Source of the DNA: Streptomyces spongiae
GTDB lineage: Bacteria > Actinomycetota > Actinomycetes > Streptomycetales > Streptomycetaceae
Length of the DNA stretch: 50,200 nt
Reading direction: 5' to 3'
Assembly: GCF_009377185.1 (NCBI RefSeq)
Contig: NZ_VJZC01000016.1
Location: 1 to 50,200, forward strand
Part shown: piece by piece, positions 34,897-44,297 of the stretch
How the letters are laid out: the number at the start of each line of letters is the position of its first letter
How positions within the stretch are numbered: the first letter of the stretch is position 1
Notes under the pieces: model-generated
Seen by the model: only the letters and a program-made list of their open reading frames with translations
The model's database searches: none
What the model was told of the DNA's origin: nothing
Program-made: the position numbers and the translations under genes

Positions 34897-36137
34897 TGTC
34901 CCACGCGTCCCCGCCCGCCGCCCCTGACGGAGGGCGCTCGGTGCCCGCCCCGTCCGCTCCTCACTGGGACCAGCCCCACGCCCTCGCCGTGAGCTCGGCC
35001 CCCGTGCCCGAGTACGGCACGGGCTCGCTGGCCGACCTCCTGCCCACCCTCGCGGCCGGCATGGAGGTCCCCGGCACCACCGCCGCCATGACGGAACTGA
35101 CAGCGGCCGACCGGAACTGCGTCTTCCTGATCGACGGGCTGGGCTGGCAGCAGCTGAAGGAGCACCCGGACGAGGCCCCCTTCATGACCTCGCTGCTCGC
35201 GTCGTCGCGGGGCGGCACCGGCCGCGCGATCACCGCGGGCTACCCGGCGACCACCGCGACCTCCCTCGCCTCCGTCGGCACCGGCCTGCCCCCGGGCGCC
35301 CACGGGCTGCCGGGCTACACGGTCCGCAACCCGGAGACCGACGAGCTGATGAACCAGCTCCGCTGGATCCCCTGGACCGCACCGCGCCAGTGGCAGCCGT
35401 ACCCCACGATCTTCCAGCTGGCCGCCGAGGCGGGCGTCCACACCGCCCAGGTCTCCTCCCCGAACTTCCAGACCACGCCGCTCACCCAGGTCGCGCTGAG
35501 CGGCGGCACGTTCCACGGCCGGCTCTCCGGCGAGGAGCGCATGGACCTGGCCGCGGAGCAACTGGCCGCCGGAGACCGCTCCCTGGTGTACACGTACTAC
35601 GCCGAGGTCGACGGCAAGGGTCACCGCTTCGGCATCGACTCCGACGCCTGGCGCGGGCAGTTGATGTACGTCGACCGGCTCGTCCAGCGCCTCGCGGAGC
35701 AACTCCCGTCGCGTACCGCCCTGTACGTCACCGCCGACCACGGCATGATCGACATCCCGTTCGACGAGCAGCACCGCATCGACTTCGACGAGGACTGGGA
35801 ACTGCGCGCAGGGGTGGCCCTGTTGGGCGGCGAGGGACGCGCCCGCCATGTGTACGCGGTGCCCGGTGCCGAGTCGGACGTCCTGACCTGCTGGCGCGAG
35901 GTGCTGGGCGAGCAGTTCTGGGTGGCGTCCCGCGACGAGGCCGTCGCGGCGGGCTGGTTCGGCCCCACGGTGGACGAGCGCGTGTACGCGCGCCTCGGTG
36001 ACGTCGTGGCGGCGGCCCGCGACGACGTCCTGATCATCGCGTCCGAACGGGAACCGAAGGAGTCCGCGATGGTCGGGAACCACGGCTCGATGACGCCCGT
36101 GGAACAACTGGTCCCGCTCCTGGAAGTACGCACCTGA
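34896..36137 (+). CDS. Alkaline phosphatase superfamily protein (nucleotide pyrophosphatase/phosphodiesterase type)
   Basis: The 413-residue protein has the metal-binding and nucleophile residues of the superfamily: Asp in FLIDGLGW, the TTATS nucleophile region (PATTATSLASVGTG), Asp and His in YAEVDGKGHRFG, DHG in VTADHGMIDIP and a final His in MVGNHGSMTP. It should hydrolyse phosphodiester or phosphomonoester bonds. There is no clear signal peptide, so the location is probably cytoplasmic. The coupling to DUF5998 suggests a joint role. The substrate is unknown. Confidence 0.88.
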   Translation: MSHASPPAAPDGGRSVPAPSAPHWDQPHALAVSSAPVPEYGTGSLADLLPTLAAGMEVPGTTAAMTELTAADRNCVFLIDGLGWQQLKEHPDEAPFMTSLLASSRGGTGRAITAGYPATTATSLASVGTGLPPGAHGLPGYTVRNPETDELMNQLRWIPWTAPRQWQPYPTIFQLAAEAGVHTAQVSSPNFQTTPLTQVALSGGTFHGRLSGEERMDLAAEQLAAGDRSLVYTYYAEVDGKGHRFGIDSDAWRGQLMYVDRLVQRLAEQLPSRTALYVTADHGMIDIPFDEQHRIDFDEDWELRAGVALLGGEGRARHVYAVPGAESDVLTCWREVLGEQFWVASRDEAVAAGWFGPTVDERVYARLGDVVAAARDDVLIIASEREPKESAMVGNHGSMTPVEQLVPLLEVRT

Positions 36138-36216
36138 AGCCTCCCGTCCCCGGCCCGGAACCCGCGCCCGGTGCCCCTCCTTGCCCCGAAACCCTCTGAA
36201 AGGTCAGCAACTCCCC

Positions 36217-36861
36217 ATGCCCGAGCTGGTGTTCTTCTCCGGAACGATGGACTGCGGGAAGTCGACGCTGGCCCTCCAGATCGAGCACAACCGATCGGCA
36301 CGCGGTCTCCAGGGCATGATCTTCACCAGGGACGACCGCGCCGGCGAGGGCAAGCTGTCGTCGAGGCTCGGACTGGTCACGGACGCGGTGGAGGTCGCGG
36401 ACGGCCAGGACCTGTACGTCCACCTCGTCGACCACCTCTCCCAGGGCCGCCGCGCGGACTACGTGATCGCGGACGAGGCCCAGTTCCTGGCGCCCGAGCA
36501 GATCGACCAGCTGGCACGCGTGGTGGACGACCTGGACCTCGACGTCTACGCCTTCGGCATCACCACGGACTTCCGCTCCAAGCTCTTCCCCGGCTCCCAG
36601 CGTCTCGTGGAACTCGCCGACCGGGTGGAGGTCCTCCAGGTCGAGGCCCTCTGCTGGTGCGGCGCCCGCGCCACCCACAACGCCCGCACCCTGGGCGGCC
36701 ACATGGTCGTCGAGGGCGCCCAGGTCGTCGTGGGTGACGTCAACCAGCCGGACATCGGCTACGAGGTCCTCTGCCGCCGCCACCACCGCCGCCGTATGAC
36801 GGCGGCGACGGCTCGCGCGAGCGCGTTGTCGCCGGACGTGCTGCCGGTCGAGACGGTCTGA
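36217..36861 (+). CDS. tdk: Thymidine kinase
   Basis: The 214-residue type II thymidine kinase has the P-loop GTMDCGKS (residues 9-16), the Walker B DEAQFL, and a C-terminal zinc-binding Cys set (CWCGARATHNAR, then CRRHHR). It phosphorylates thymidine for dTMP salvage. ATG 36217 has AAAGG 14 bases upstream, which is somewhat distant. It follows the phosphodiesterase gene by 79 bases, possibly in an operon. Confidence 0.93.
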   Translation: MPELVFFSGTMDCGKSTLALQIEHNRSARGLQGMIFTRDDRAGEGKLSSRLGLVTDAVEVADGQDLYVHLVDHLSQGRRADYVIADEAQFLAPEQIDQLARVVDDLDLDVYAFGITTDFRSKLFPGSQRLVELADRVEVLQVEALCWCGARATHNARTLGGHMVVEGAQVVVGDVNQPDIGYEVLCRRHHRRRMTAATARASALSPDVLPVETV

Positions 36862-36910
36862 CCTCCGGCGAATCGATCCTCCTGCCCGGGCGTCCCCCTT
36901 GAACCCAGGC

Positions 36911-36948
36911 TCAGCGGTCCGTGTGGACCTCAGCGGTCCGTATGGACC
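36911..36948. repeat. 19-bp tandem duplication at the 3' end of the VOC gene
   Basis: TCAGCGGTCCGTGTGGACC (36911-36929) and TCAGCGGTCCGTATGGACC (36930-36948) are tandem and differ at one base. The second copy encodes the last codons and stop of the VOC gene, so the stop and flanking sequence are duplicated downstream. Each copy includes a GGTCC/GGACC inverted repeat. Confidence 0.9.
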
Positions 36949-37724
36949 AGCGAGAACACCGCGCCCTCCGGGTCCACGACCGTGGCCACACGGCCGTGGG
37001 GTGTGTCCCGGGCGGGCTTCAGGAGGTGACCCCCGAGGTCGGTGACGCGGGTGACCGCCTTGTCGGTGTCGGCGACCTCGAAGGAGGTCAGCCAGTGGGG
37101 TCCCCGGTCGCGGGGGAGTGCCCTGCCGACGCCGTGGACACCGGCGACCGGCCGGCCCTTGACACGGAGGGTCACGTAGTCGACGTCGGGGGAGGCGAGC
37201 GGTTCCTGCTCGTAGCCGAAGACGCTCTCGTAGAACTTGGCGACGCCGACCGTGTCGCGGGTGAAGAGTTCGTTCCAGGCGGGCGTCCCGGGGACGCCCG
37301 TGATGGTGGTGCCGAGGTGGGCCGCGGCCTGCCAGATCCCGAAGACGGCGCCCGAGGGGTCCGTGGCGACGGCCAGGCGGCCCGCGTCGGCGGCGTCCAG
37401 GGGGCCCACGCCGACCGTGCCGCCGCAGTGCCGCACCATCTCGGCGGTCAGGTCCACGTCGGTCGAGGCGAGGTAGGGCGTCCACGCGATGGGCAGATGA
37501 CGGTCGGGCGGCAGCTGACCGATGCCCGCCACCTCGTGTCCGTCCAGCAGAGCCCTTACGTACGGGCCCAGTTGCTGCGGGCCCGGCCGGAACTCCCAGC
37601 CGAACAGCGACCCGTAGAACTCCTGGGTGGCGGCCAACCCGTGCACCATCAGACTCACCCAGCATGGTGTGCCGGGCGGGTACGCCTCCCCGTTCAGACC
37701 CGCCGAACCCCGTGCCTCGGTCAT
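36930..37724 (-). CDS. VOC (glyoxalase/bleomycin resistance) family protein with two domains
   Basis: The 264-residue protein contains two repeated beta-alpha-beta-beta-beta VOC modules (about 18-130 and 145-260), with the repeated landmark ATDPSGAVFGIWQ and VVDPEGAVFSLVH at the end of each. It resembles hydroxylase/glyoxalase-like proteins of Streptomyces. Substrate is unknown; metal residues are not clear in both halves. ATG 37724 has GAGGAG at nine bases. Confidence 0.85.
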   Translation of the reverse strand: MTEARGSAGLNGEAYPPGTPCWVSLMVHGLAATQEFYGSLFGWEFRPGPQQLGPYVRALLDGHEVAGIGQLPPDRHLPIAWTPYLASTDVDLTAEMVRHCGGTVGVGPLDAADAGRLAVATDPSGAVFGIWQAAAHLGTTITGVPGTPAWNELFTRDTVGVAKFYESVFGYEQEPLASPDVDYVTLRVKGRPVAGVHGVGRALPRDRGPHWLTSFEVADTDKAVTRVTDLGGHLLKPARDTPHGRVATVVDPEGAVFSLVHTDR

Positions 37725-38051
37725 CGTCACTCTCTCCTCGGCCCCTGGCGGCAGCCGTGTCACCGCCGCTCACCGTACGCGCAAACCGCGTTCACGCGCG
37801 TGCACGTCCCGTGTTGATGCTCGCATCACCCGTGGTACCGAACGGCCCAGCCGCGCCGCCGTGATGTGGCGAACCGGGAGGAAGACTGCCCGAATTACCG
37901 CTTCCCGTCCGTTGACGCTTCCTTGACGCGTGGTGTCCCGCGGATGTACAGCATGTGCCCGATCCCGTACGCCTCGTGATCGGGCCCGTCCGGCGGAGCA
38001 CAGTAGCCGGACCTGGGCGACGCGGCCACCCCGTGCGCGAGGATGGGGTCC
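37725..38051. other. Divergent intergenic region (VOC / sulfurtransferase)
   Basis: No gene supported. Features seen: two TTGACG hexamers (37912-37917 and 37923-37928; the second could be a -35), and a hairpin GCCCGATC (37957-37964) with GATCGGGC (37978-37985). The -10 is not clear. Confidence 0.45.
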
Positions 38052-38879
38052 ATGAACGCCATCATTTCCCCAGTCGAACTCGCGAGTGCGCTCACGGGCC
38101 CGACCCCGCCGGTCCTTCTCGACGTCCGCTGGCAACTGGGCGGTCCGAACCTGCGACCCGAGTACGAGAAGGCGCACATCCCGGGCGCCGTCTTCGTCGA
38201 CCTGGACTCCGAACTCGCAGGTCCCGCGGGTGCCCGCGGTCGGCATCCGCTGCCGGACACGGAGGTCTTCGGTGCCGCGATGCGGGCCGCCGGGGTCTCG
38301 GCGGACCGGGACGTCGTGGTGTACGACGGCGGGCTCGGCTGGGCCGCCGCGCGCGCGTGGTGGCTGCTGCGCTTCACGGGGCACCCGTCGGTACGGGTCC
38401 TGGACGGCGGTCTGGCGGCCTGGGACGGCCCGCTGACGTCGGAGATCCCGAAGCCGCTTCACGGGGCCTTCACACCGGCTCCGGGCGCCCTGCCGCTGCT
38501 GGACGCCGAGGGTGCCGCCGCGCTCGCCCGCACTGGGCTGCTCCTCGACGCGCGGGCGGCCGAGCGGTACCGCGGGGACGTCGAGCCCATCGATCCGGTC
38601 GCCGGACACATCCCGGGTGCCGTCTCGGCACCCACCACGCAGAATGTGACCGAATCCGGTCGCTTCCTGCCCGCCGCCGAACTCGCCGACCGCTTCAAGG
38701 CCCTGGGTGCCTCGGACACCCCCGAGGTCGGTGTCTACTGCGGGTCGGGTGTCTCCGGCGCCCACGAGGTCCTCGCGCTGGCGGTCGCCGGCATCCCGGC
38801 CGCCCTGTACGTCGGCTCGTGGTCGGAGTGGAGCCACGACGGCGACCGGCCGGTGGCGACGGGCCCGGATCCCCGGTGA
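38052..38879 (+). CDS. sseA: Sulfurtransferase (3-mercaptopyruvate sulfurtransferase/rhodanese type)
   Basis: The 275-residue protein has two rhodanese domains. The catalytic loop is CGSGVSG with Cys230; a CG-S/T-GV loop is typical of mercaptopyruvate sulfurtransferase rather than thiosulfate rhodanese (CRKGV). The N-terminal domain lacks the Cys. It transfers sulfur from mercaptopyruvate to thiophilic acceptors in the cytoplasm. ATG 38052 is chosen (MNAIISPVEL), with ATG 38043 as alternative. A bidirectional terminator separates it from convergent sepH. Confidence 0.87.
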   Translation: MNAIISPVELASALTGPTPPVLLDVRWQLGGPNLRPEYEKAHIPGAVFVDLDSELAGPAGARGRHPLPDTEVFGAAMRAAGVSADRDVVVYDGGLGWAAARAWWLLRFTGHPSVRVLDGGLAAWDGPLTSEIPKPLHGAFTPAPGALPLLDAEGAAALARTGLLLDARAAERYRGDVEPIDPVAGHIPGAVSAPTTQNVTESGRFLPAAELADRFKALGASDTPEVGVYCGSGVSGAHEVLALAVAGIPAALYVGSWSEWSHDGDRPVATGPDPR

Positions 38880-38914
38880 TGTCCGCAGGCGGGCAGTGAC
38901 GCCGAGTACGGCGA

Positions 38915-38941
38915 GGGCCCGCATCTGAACGATGCGGGCCC
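38915..38941. terminator. Bidirectional terminator between sseA and sepH
   Basis: GGGCCCGCATC (38915-38925) and GATGCGGGCCC (38931-38941) are perfect complements around TGAAC. Confidence 0.85.
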
Positions 38942-38966
38942 CACGGACGTACCTGTCACCAGTCGA

Positions 38967-40001
38967 CTAGTCCTGCTTCTTCCGCCGCGTACCGAACACG
39001 ATCTCGTCCCAGCTCGGCACCGCCGCGCGTCTGCCCGGACGGACGCCGTCCGCTTCGGCCTGGCGGTCGGTGGCGCCGACCAGACGGTCGCGATGGCTGG
39101 CCACCGCTCGCGGCATCAGCACGTCCGCGTACGCGGAACCGGCCGAGGCCGCGGGAGCCGGAGGCTCCTCCGCCTCGGGCTCCGAAACGGGCTCGTCCTG
39201 CGTCTCCGCCGGGGGCAGCTCGGGCACCACCAGGTCGCCCCGGTAGCTGGGGACGGCCTCCAGGATGCTGGTGAGCGAGTCGCGCTCGTCCGCCGTGCTC
39301 TCCTCGGCGGGCTCGGACGCCTGGGCGGGCAGGACGGGACGTTCCGTCGGGCGGTCCAGGGGGCGGTCCCGCGGCAGCCGGGCGATGCGCGGCACGAACG
39401 GGAAGCTCGGCTCGGCCGTCCCGAGGTCGTCGGACTCACCGATCAGCGAGCGCGCCTCGTCGTCGACGGCCTGGACGAGCCGCCGGGGCGGGTCGTACGT
39501 CCAGATCGCCGAGTGCGGCTCACCCGCGACCCGGTAGACCAGCAGCACCTCCCAGGTGCCGTCGTCACGGCGCCAGGAGTCCCACTGGGTGGTGTCCTTC
39601 TCGGCGCCGCGCAGGAGCAGCCGCTCCTGGACGGCCTCGCCGAGCTGGGGACCGGCCGCGTTCTCACCGGGGCGCCGGACCGGAGTCTTCCTGGCCCGCT
39701 CGGCCATGAAGGCGCGCTCGGCGAGCACGGGGCCCTCGAAGCGGCGTACGCGGTCGACGGGGATGCCGGCGAGCTGCGCGACTTCCTCGGCCGACGCACC
39801 AGCACGTATACGGGCCTGGATGTCACGGGGGCGGAGATGGCTCTCCACCTCGATCTCGATCTGGCCGAGGCGGGGCCGGTCGCCGCGCACCGCGGCGCGG
39901 AGGCGTTCGTCGATCGGGAGTGTGTACTCCGTTGCGTCGGCAGCCTTCAGCACCAGCCGTGTGCCGTCATTTGAGACGGCCACGACACGCAGTTCGGGCA
40001 T
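38967..40001 (-). CDS. sepH: Cell division protein SepH (DUF3071)
   Basis: The 344-residue protein has the N-terminal DUF3071 domain (MPELRVVAVSNDGTRLVLK) with a helix-turn-helix-like motif (SAEEVAQLAGIPVDRVRRFEG). A middle domain (WRRDDGTWEVLLVYRV...WTYDPPRRLVQ) and a disordered acidic/Pro-rich C-terminus with EEP, ETQDEP-type segments follow. SepH binds FtsZ and promotes its assembly during Streptomyces sporulation septation. ATG 40001 has GGGAGG at five bases. The upstream 450-base region presumably carries its promoter. Confidence 0.93.
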   Translation of the reverse strand: MPELRVVAVSNDGTRLVLKAADATEYTLPIDERLRAAVRGDRPRLGQIEIEVESHLRPRDIQARIRAGASAEEVAQLAGIPVDRVRRFEGPVLAERAFMAERARKTPVRRPGENAAGPQLGEAVQERLLLRGAEKDTTQWDSWRRDDGTWEVLLVYRVAGEPHSAIWTYDPPRRLVQAVDDEARSLIGESDDLGTAEPSFPFVPRIARLPRDRPLDRPTERPVLPAQASEPAEESTADERDSLTSILEAVPSYRGDLVVPELPPAETQDEPVSEPEAEEPPAPAASAGSAYADVLMPRAVASHRDRLVGATDRQAEADGVRPGRRAAVPSWDEIVFGTRRKKQD

Positions 40002-40453
40002 GGGGACCTCCCGGGTGGTGCCTGCCGACGTCACGTGCGTCGCTGCTTCCGCTAGTCGAGTGTGGCCTGCCCGGGTGCAGCCTGCCACAACCTTGCCGAG
40101 TTGCCCGGCGTGTCGGGCGTTGGCCCTGAGTCGCCGTTATGGCACGGTTATCTTTTCGCAACGCTAAGTGACGAACTTCATCACCCTGTGCAACGATCCC
40201 CCTCCCGGCGGTCCTCGAAGGCCCCGGACACCCTGGCGGGAGTCCGGACCCAGGGCTCGCAACAGTACTCCATTCGGGCCACTTGCGTGGATCGGCACGC
40301 CGCCCAACTTCTCACAGGGGGTCCGAGTTGGCCGACCGAAGCCGCCGTTTTCGTGACCATGGGGCATGGTGAACCATGTGAAACCGGCGGAAACGGGACG
40401 AATTGCTTCGCTTGCGCGTCCCGTTCTCGCACGGCCGGGCGGGCGGAGGGCGA
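40002..40453. other. Intergenic region upstream of sepH
   Basis: No supported gene in 452 bases; the open frames here overlap each other and show no family likeness. The AT-richer stretch at 40140-40190 (minus strand TTGCGAAAAGATAACC) may include the sepH promoter. I see nothing else. Confidence 0.5.
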
Positions 40454-41785
40454 CTACGAGCCCAACACCCTCCGCAGGTAGTCGTTCTGGAAGCGGCGAT
40501 CGGGATCCAGCCGATCACGGAGCGCGGTGAACTCGCCGAAGCGGGGGTAGACGCCGGAGAGGTAGTCGGCGTCGCGCGTGTGCACCTTGCCCCAGTGCGG
40601 GCGCCCCTCGTGCGCCGTGAAGATCCGCTCGGCCGCGGTGAAGTACCCCTGGTAGGGCGTGCCCTTGAACATGTGGACGGCGACGTACGCGCTGTCGCGG
40701 CCCGACGCGGTGGAGAGTGTGATGTCGTCGGCCGGTGCCGTGCGGACCTCCACGGGGAAGCTGACGCGCAGAGGGGAGCGGTCGACCATCGCCTTCAGTT
40801 CACGCAGCGTGTCCCTCAACGCCTCGCGCGGCACGGCGTACTCCATCTCCACGAAGCGCACCCGGCGCGGAGACGTGAAGACCTTGTAGGGAATGTCGGT
40901 GTACGTACGCGCGGACAGGGCCCGGCTGGAGATCTGGGCGATCGTGGGGATCGTGGCGGGGGCCGCCCGGCCGACCCACTGGGCCACCTGGAACACGCCG
41001 TTGGAGAGGAACTCGTCCTCGAACCAGCCGCTGAGCTGAGGGATGGGCTTCTCGGGGCCCGCGCTGCGGTTGTTGCGCTTGGTGTTGGTGTTGCCGGTGT
41101 GCGGGAACCAGTAGAACTCGAAGTGCTCGTTCTCGGCCCAGAGTTCGTCGAACTCGGCGAGGACCTTGTCGAAGGTCATCGGCTCCTCGCGGGCCGTGAG
41201 CAGGAAGACGGGCTCCACGGCGAAGGTGATCGCGGTGACGATGCCCAGGGCGCCGATGCCTATTCGGGCGGCCGCGAAGACCTCGGGATTCTCCTTCTCG
41301 GAGCAGGTGAGGACCGTGCCGTCGGCGGTCACCAGCTCAAGTCCCCTGATCTGCGCGGCGATGGAGCTCGACTCGCGGCCGGTGCCGTGCGTGCCGGTGC
41401 TGGTCGCTCCGGAGACCGTCTGCTCCATGATGTCGCCCATGTTCGTGAGCGACAGCCCCTCGCGCGCGAGAGCCATGTTGAGACGCTTGAGCGGGGTGCC
41501 GGCCTCAACGGTGACCGTCATGGCATCGCGGTCGATCTTGCGTATGCCGGTCAACAGTTGAGGGCGGATCAACACACCGTCGGTCGCGGCGGCCGCCGTG
41601 AAGGAGTGCCCGGTGCCGACCGCCTTCACCCTCAGGCCGTCCTCCGCGGCCTTCCGTACGGCCGCGGACAGTTCCTCCACAGAAGCGGGGGTGACCTCGC
41701 GTACCGGCCGGGCGGTGACGTTCCCGGCCCAGTTACGCCACACTCCGCTCCTCGTGCTCGTCGTCCCGCTCGCTGCGCTGCTCAT
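40454..41785 (-). CDS. FAD-dependent sugar-lactone oxidase (D-arabinono-1,4-lactone oxidase family)
   Basis: The 443-residue protein is of the VAO flavoprotein family: FAD-binding domain with VGTGHSFTAAAATDG, where His60 fits the covalent FAD ligand, and SGATSTGTHGTG. The C-terminal ALO domain has HWGKVHTRDADYLSGVYPRF. It oxidises a sugar-1,4-lactone or alditol; the true substrate is unknown. ATG 41785 with GGGGAGGAG upstream is chosen. It overlaps the MFS gene end by 53 bases, so the two form an operon. Confidence 0.9.
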   Translation of the reverse strand: MSSAASGTTSTRSGVWRNWAGNVTARPVREVTPASVEELSAAVRKAAEDGLRVKAVGTGHSFTAAAATDGVLIRPQLLTGIRKIDRDAMTVTVEAGTPLKRLNMALAREGLSLTNMGDIMEQTVSGATSTGTHGTGRESSSIAAQIRGLELVTADGTVLTCSEKENPEVFAAARIGIGALGIVTAITFAVEPVFLLTAREEPMTFDKVLAEFDELWAENEHFEFYWFPHTGNTNTKRNNRSAGPEKPIPQLSGWFEDEFLSNGVFQVAQWVGRAAPATIPTIAQISSRALSARTYTDIPYKVFTSPRRVRFVEMEYAVPREALRDTLRELKAMVDRSPLRVSFPVEVRTAPADDITLSTASGRDSAYVAVHMFKGTPYQGYFTAAERIFTAHEGRPHWGKVHTRDADYLSGVYPRFGEFTALRDRLDPDRRFQNDYLRRVLGS

Positions 41786-42989
41786 GGGCTCCTCCCCGCT
41801 GTGCCACCGGCCTGCGCAGCCGGCGGTACCCGAGGAAACCGACCGCGACCGCGACGGCCCCGGACACCGCCGGGACCCCGTACCCGGCGTCCGCGCCGGC
41901 GGCGTCGATCACCCAGCCGGACACGGAGGAACCGAGCGCGACCCCGACGGCGAGCCCGGTGCTCACCCAGGTCATGCCCTCGGTCAGTTGCGCGCGTGGT
42001 ACGTGCTCTTCGATCAGGGACATCGTCGTGATCATCGTGGGTGCGATGGACAGGCCCGCGACGAAGAGCGCCACGGCCAGAAACGGCAAGTTTCCGACCA
42101 GTAGGAGGGGGATCATACTCACGGCCATGCCGCACACGCCCAGCAGCCACCGGCGTTCCGGGGCTCCCGCGAAGCGCAGCAGCCCGAAGACGATCCCCGC
42201 GACGCAGGATCCCGCCGCGTACACGGCGAGGACGACGCTCGCGGCGGCCTTCTCGCCCCGCTCGTCGGCGAAGGCCACGGTGACCACGTCGACGGCTCCG
42301 AAGATCGCTCCGGTCGCCACGAAGGTGCCCACCAGGACCCGCAGTCCGGGCGAGCGCAGCGCCGACCGCCTGCCGCCGCCGTGGTGTTCGCGCGGGTGCG
42401 GCACGGGCTCGGTGGCCCACTGGGCCGTCAGCAGGAAGACGCCGGCCGCCAGGAAGCAGGCGGCGAGCAGCGGCCCGGCCTCCGGGAACCAGGCCGTGGA
42501 CAGCCCGATGGAGATGATCGGCCCGAAGATGAAGCAGATCTCGTCCACCACGGACTCGAAGGAGTACGCGGTGTGCAGGTGCGGGGTGCCCCGGTAGAGG
42601 GCCGCCCAGCGCGCGCGGGTCATCGCGCCGACGCTGGGGGTGCAGCCCACACCCGCCGAGCAGAGGAACAGCACCCAGTCCGGCCACCCGTAGTGCGCGG
42701 CGAACAGCAGCCCGGCCGCCGCGGCCACGGTGAAGAGCGTCGCCGGGCGCAGCACCCGCCGTTGCCCGTACTGGTCCACCAGGCGCGAGACCTGCGGGCC
42801 GGCCACAGCGGCGGACAGGGCGATGGTCGCCGACAGCGCCCCCGCGAGCCCGTACCGGCCGGTGATCTGGGAGACCATCGTGACCACGCCGATGCCCATC
42901 ATCGACAGCGGCATCCGGCCGAGGAGACCCGCGGCGGTGAAACCCTTGGTGCCTGGGGAGGCGAACAGGGCGCGGTAGGGGCTCGGCAC
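41733..42989 (-). CDS. Major facilitator superfamily transporter
   Basis: The 418-residue protein has about 12 hydrophobic segments, with an MFS-type loop DQYGQRRVLRPA between segments 2 and 3. The GTG at 42989 (MPSPYRALFA) is chosen since GGAG lies upstream; the 35 codons before it are not conserved-looking. The 3' end overlaps the oxidase gene, so the transporter may export its product or a related compound. The C-terminal 30 residues are charged. A partial iron-box-like site lies between it and the ferrochelatase gene. Confidence 0.85.
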   Translation of the reverse strand: MPSPYRALFASPGTKGFTAAGLLGRMPLSMMGIGVVTMVSQITGRYGLAGALSATIALSAAVAGPQVSRLVDQYGQRRVLRPATLFTVAAAAGLLFAAHYGWPDWVLFLCSAGVGCTPSVGAMTRARWAALYRGTPHLHTAYSFESVVDEICFIFGPIISIGLSTAWFPEAGPLLAACFLAAGVFLLTAQWATEPVPHPREHHGGGRRSALRSPGLRVLVGTFVATGAIFGAVDVVTVAFADERGEKAAASVVLAVYAAGSCVAGIVFGLLRFAGAPERRWLLGVCGMAVSMIPLLLVGNLPFLAVALFVAGLSIAPTMITTMSLIEEHVPRAQLTEGMTWVSTGLAVGVALGSSVSGWVIDAAGADAGYGVPAVSGAVAVAVGFLGYRRLRRPVAQRGGAHEQRSERDDEHEERSVA

Positions 42990-43068
42990 GGGGGTCTCCG
43001 GGAATCTGCCATGGGGCCGGGCGTCGGAATCTGACGGTCCGGTAAGGCGCGAACGCAGCTGAAGCAGC

Positions 43069-43089
43069 TTACTTGTAAGGCAAGCCTCA
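43069..43089. promoter_or_regulatory. Partial iron-box-like sequence
   Basis: TTACTTGTAAGGCAAGCCTC, whose minus strand reads GAGGCTTGCCTTAC, matches about 11 of 19 positions of the DtxR-family consensus (TTAGGTTAGGCTAACCTAA). It lies between the divergent MFS and ferrochelatase genes, 70-80 bases from each start. Confidence 0.3.
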
Positions 43090-43161
43090 TGCACCCGGAT
43101 TCACGCCCCGGCTCTGGGCCCGGGATCTCGGCTGTCACTGCTGGGTGGCAGGATCGTAGAC

Positions 43162-44289
43162 ATGCCCGACGCACGCGACGCCACCCCCTACGACGCCCTG
43201 TTGCTCCTCTCGTTCGGAGGACCCGAGGGCCCGGACGACGTGGTCCCCTTCCTGGAGAACGTGACACGGGGGCGCGGTATCCCCAAGGAGCGCCTCAAGG
43301 AGGTGGGGCAGCACTACTTCCTGTTCGGCGGGGTCAGCCCCATCAACGACCAGAACAGAGCGCTGCTGGACGCCCTCCGCAAGGACTTCGCCGAGCACGG
43401 CCTGGACCTGCCGGTCTACTGGGGCAACCGCAACTGGGGGCCGTACCTGACGGACACCCTGCGCGAGATGGTCGCCGACGGCCGCCGCCGCGTCCTGGTC
43501 CTCGCCACCAGCGCGTACGCCTCGTACTCGGGCTGCCGTCAGTACCGCGAGAACCTCGCGGACGCGCTCGCCGCCCTGGAGGCCGAGGGCCTCGAGCTGC
43601 CGAAGGTCGACAAGCTGCGGCACTACTTCAACCACCCCGGCTTCCTGGAGCCCATGATCGACGGCCTCCTGGAGTCCCTCGCCGATCTCCCCGAGGACGT
43701 ACGGGACGGAGCGCACATCGCCTTCTCGACGCACTCGATCCCGACCGCGTCCGCGGACACCTCCGGGCCGGTCGAGGACCACGGGGACGGCGGCGCGTAC
43801 GTCGAGGAGCACTTGGACACCGCCCGGCTGATCGCCGACGCCGTGCGCGAGCGGACCGGCGTCGACCACCCCTGGCAGCTGGTCTACCAGTCGCGTTCCG
43901 GGGCGCCGCACATCCCGTGGCTGGAGCCCGACATCTGCGACCACCTGGAGGAGCTGCACGGCGCCGGGGTACCGGCCGTCGTGATGGCGCCCATCGGGTT
44001 CGTCTCGGACCACATGGAGGTCCTGTACGACCTCGACACGGAGGCCAAGGCCAGGGCCGAGGAGCTGGGCCTGCCCGTGCGCCGCTCGGCCACCGTGGGC
44101 GCGGACCCGCGGTTCGCCGCGGCGATCCGGGACCTCGTCCTGGAACGCGCCGCGACCGAGCGCGGCGAGGACGTGACTCCGTGTGCCCTCGGGGCACTCG
44201 GCCCGGGCCACCACCTCTGCCCCGTGGGCTGCTGCCCGGCCCGCGCCCCCCGCCCCGCCGCCGCGGGCGCCGACAGCCCCTACGTGTGA
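43162..44289 (+). CDS. hemH: Ferrochelatase (coproporphyrin III ferrochelatase, CpfC/HemH)
   Basis: The 375-residue protein has the ferrochelatase fold with catalytic His191 (FSTHSIP) and Glu286 ([11 protein letters not shown]). Actinobacteria insert iron into coproporphyrin III, so the gene is best read as cpfC (hemH by older name). The C-terminus has four Cys (C341, C353, C357, C358; CPVGCCPA) fitting a [2Fe-2S] cluster known in actinobacterial ferrochelatases. ATG 43162 follows CAGGAT by seven bases, so a leaderless start is possible. The inositol monophosphatase gene follows after eight bases. Confidence 0.94.
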   Translation: MPDARDATPYDALLLLSFGGPEGPDDVVPFLENVTRGRGIPKERLKEVGQHYFLFGGVSPINDQNRALLDALRKDFAEHGLDLPVYWGNRNWGPYLTDTLREMVADGRRRVLVLATSAYASYSGCRQYRENLADALAALEAEGLELPKVDKLRHYFNHPGFLEPMIDGLLESLADLPEDVRDGAHIAFSTHSIPTASADTSGPVEDHGDGGAYVEEHLDTARLIADAVRERTGVDHPWQLVYQSRSGAPHIPWLEPDICDHLEELHGAGVPAVVMAPIGFVSDHMEVLYDLDTEAKARAEELGLPVRRSATVGADPRFAAAIRDLVLERAATERGEDVTPCALGALGPGHHLCPVGCCPARAPRPAAAGADSPYV

Positions 44290-44297
44290 GGAGCACC

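Noticed and set aside
37912..37928. Two TTGACG hexamers as a firm promoter of the sulfurtransferase gene
   Set aside because: No acceptable -10 at 16-18 bases; mentioned only as an intergenic remark.
40164..40518. Small minus-strand frames upstream of sepH
   Set aside because: Overlapping each other in different frames, no ribosome site, no homology.
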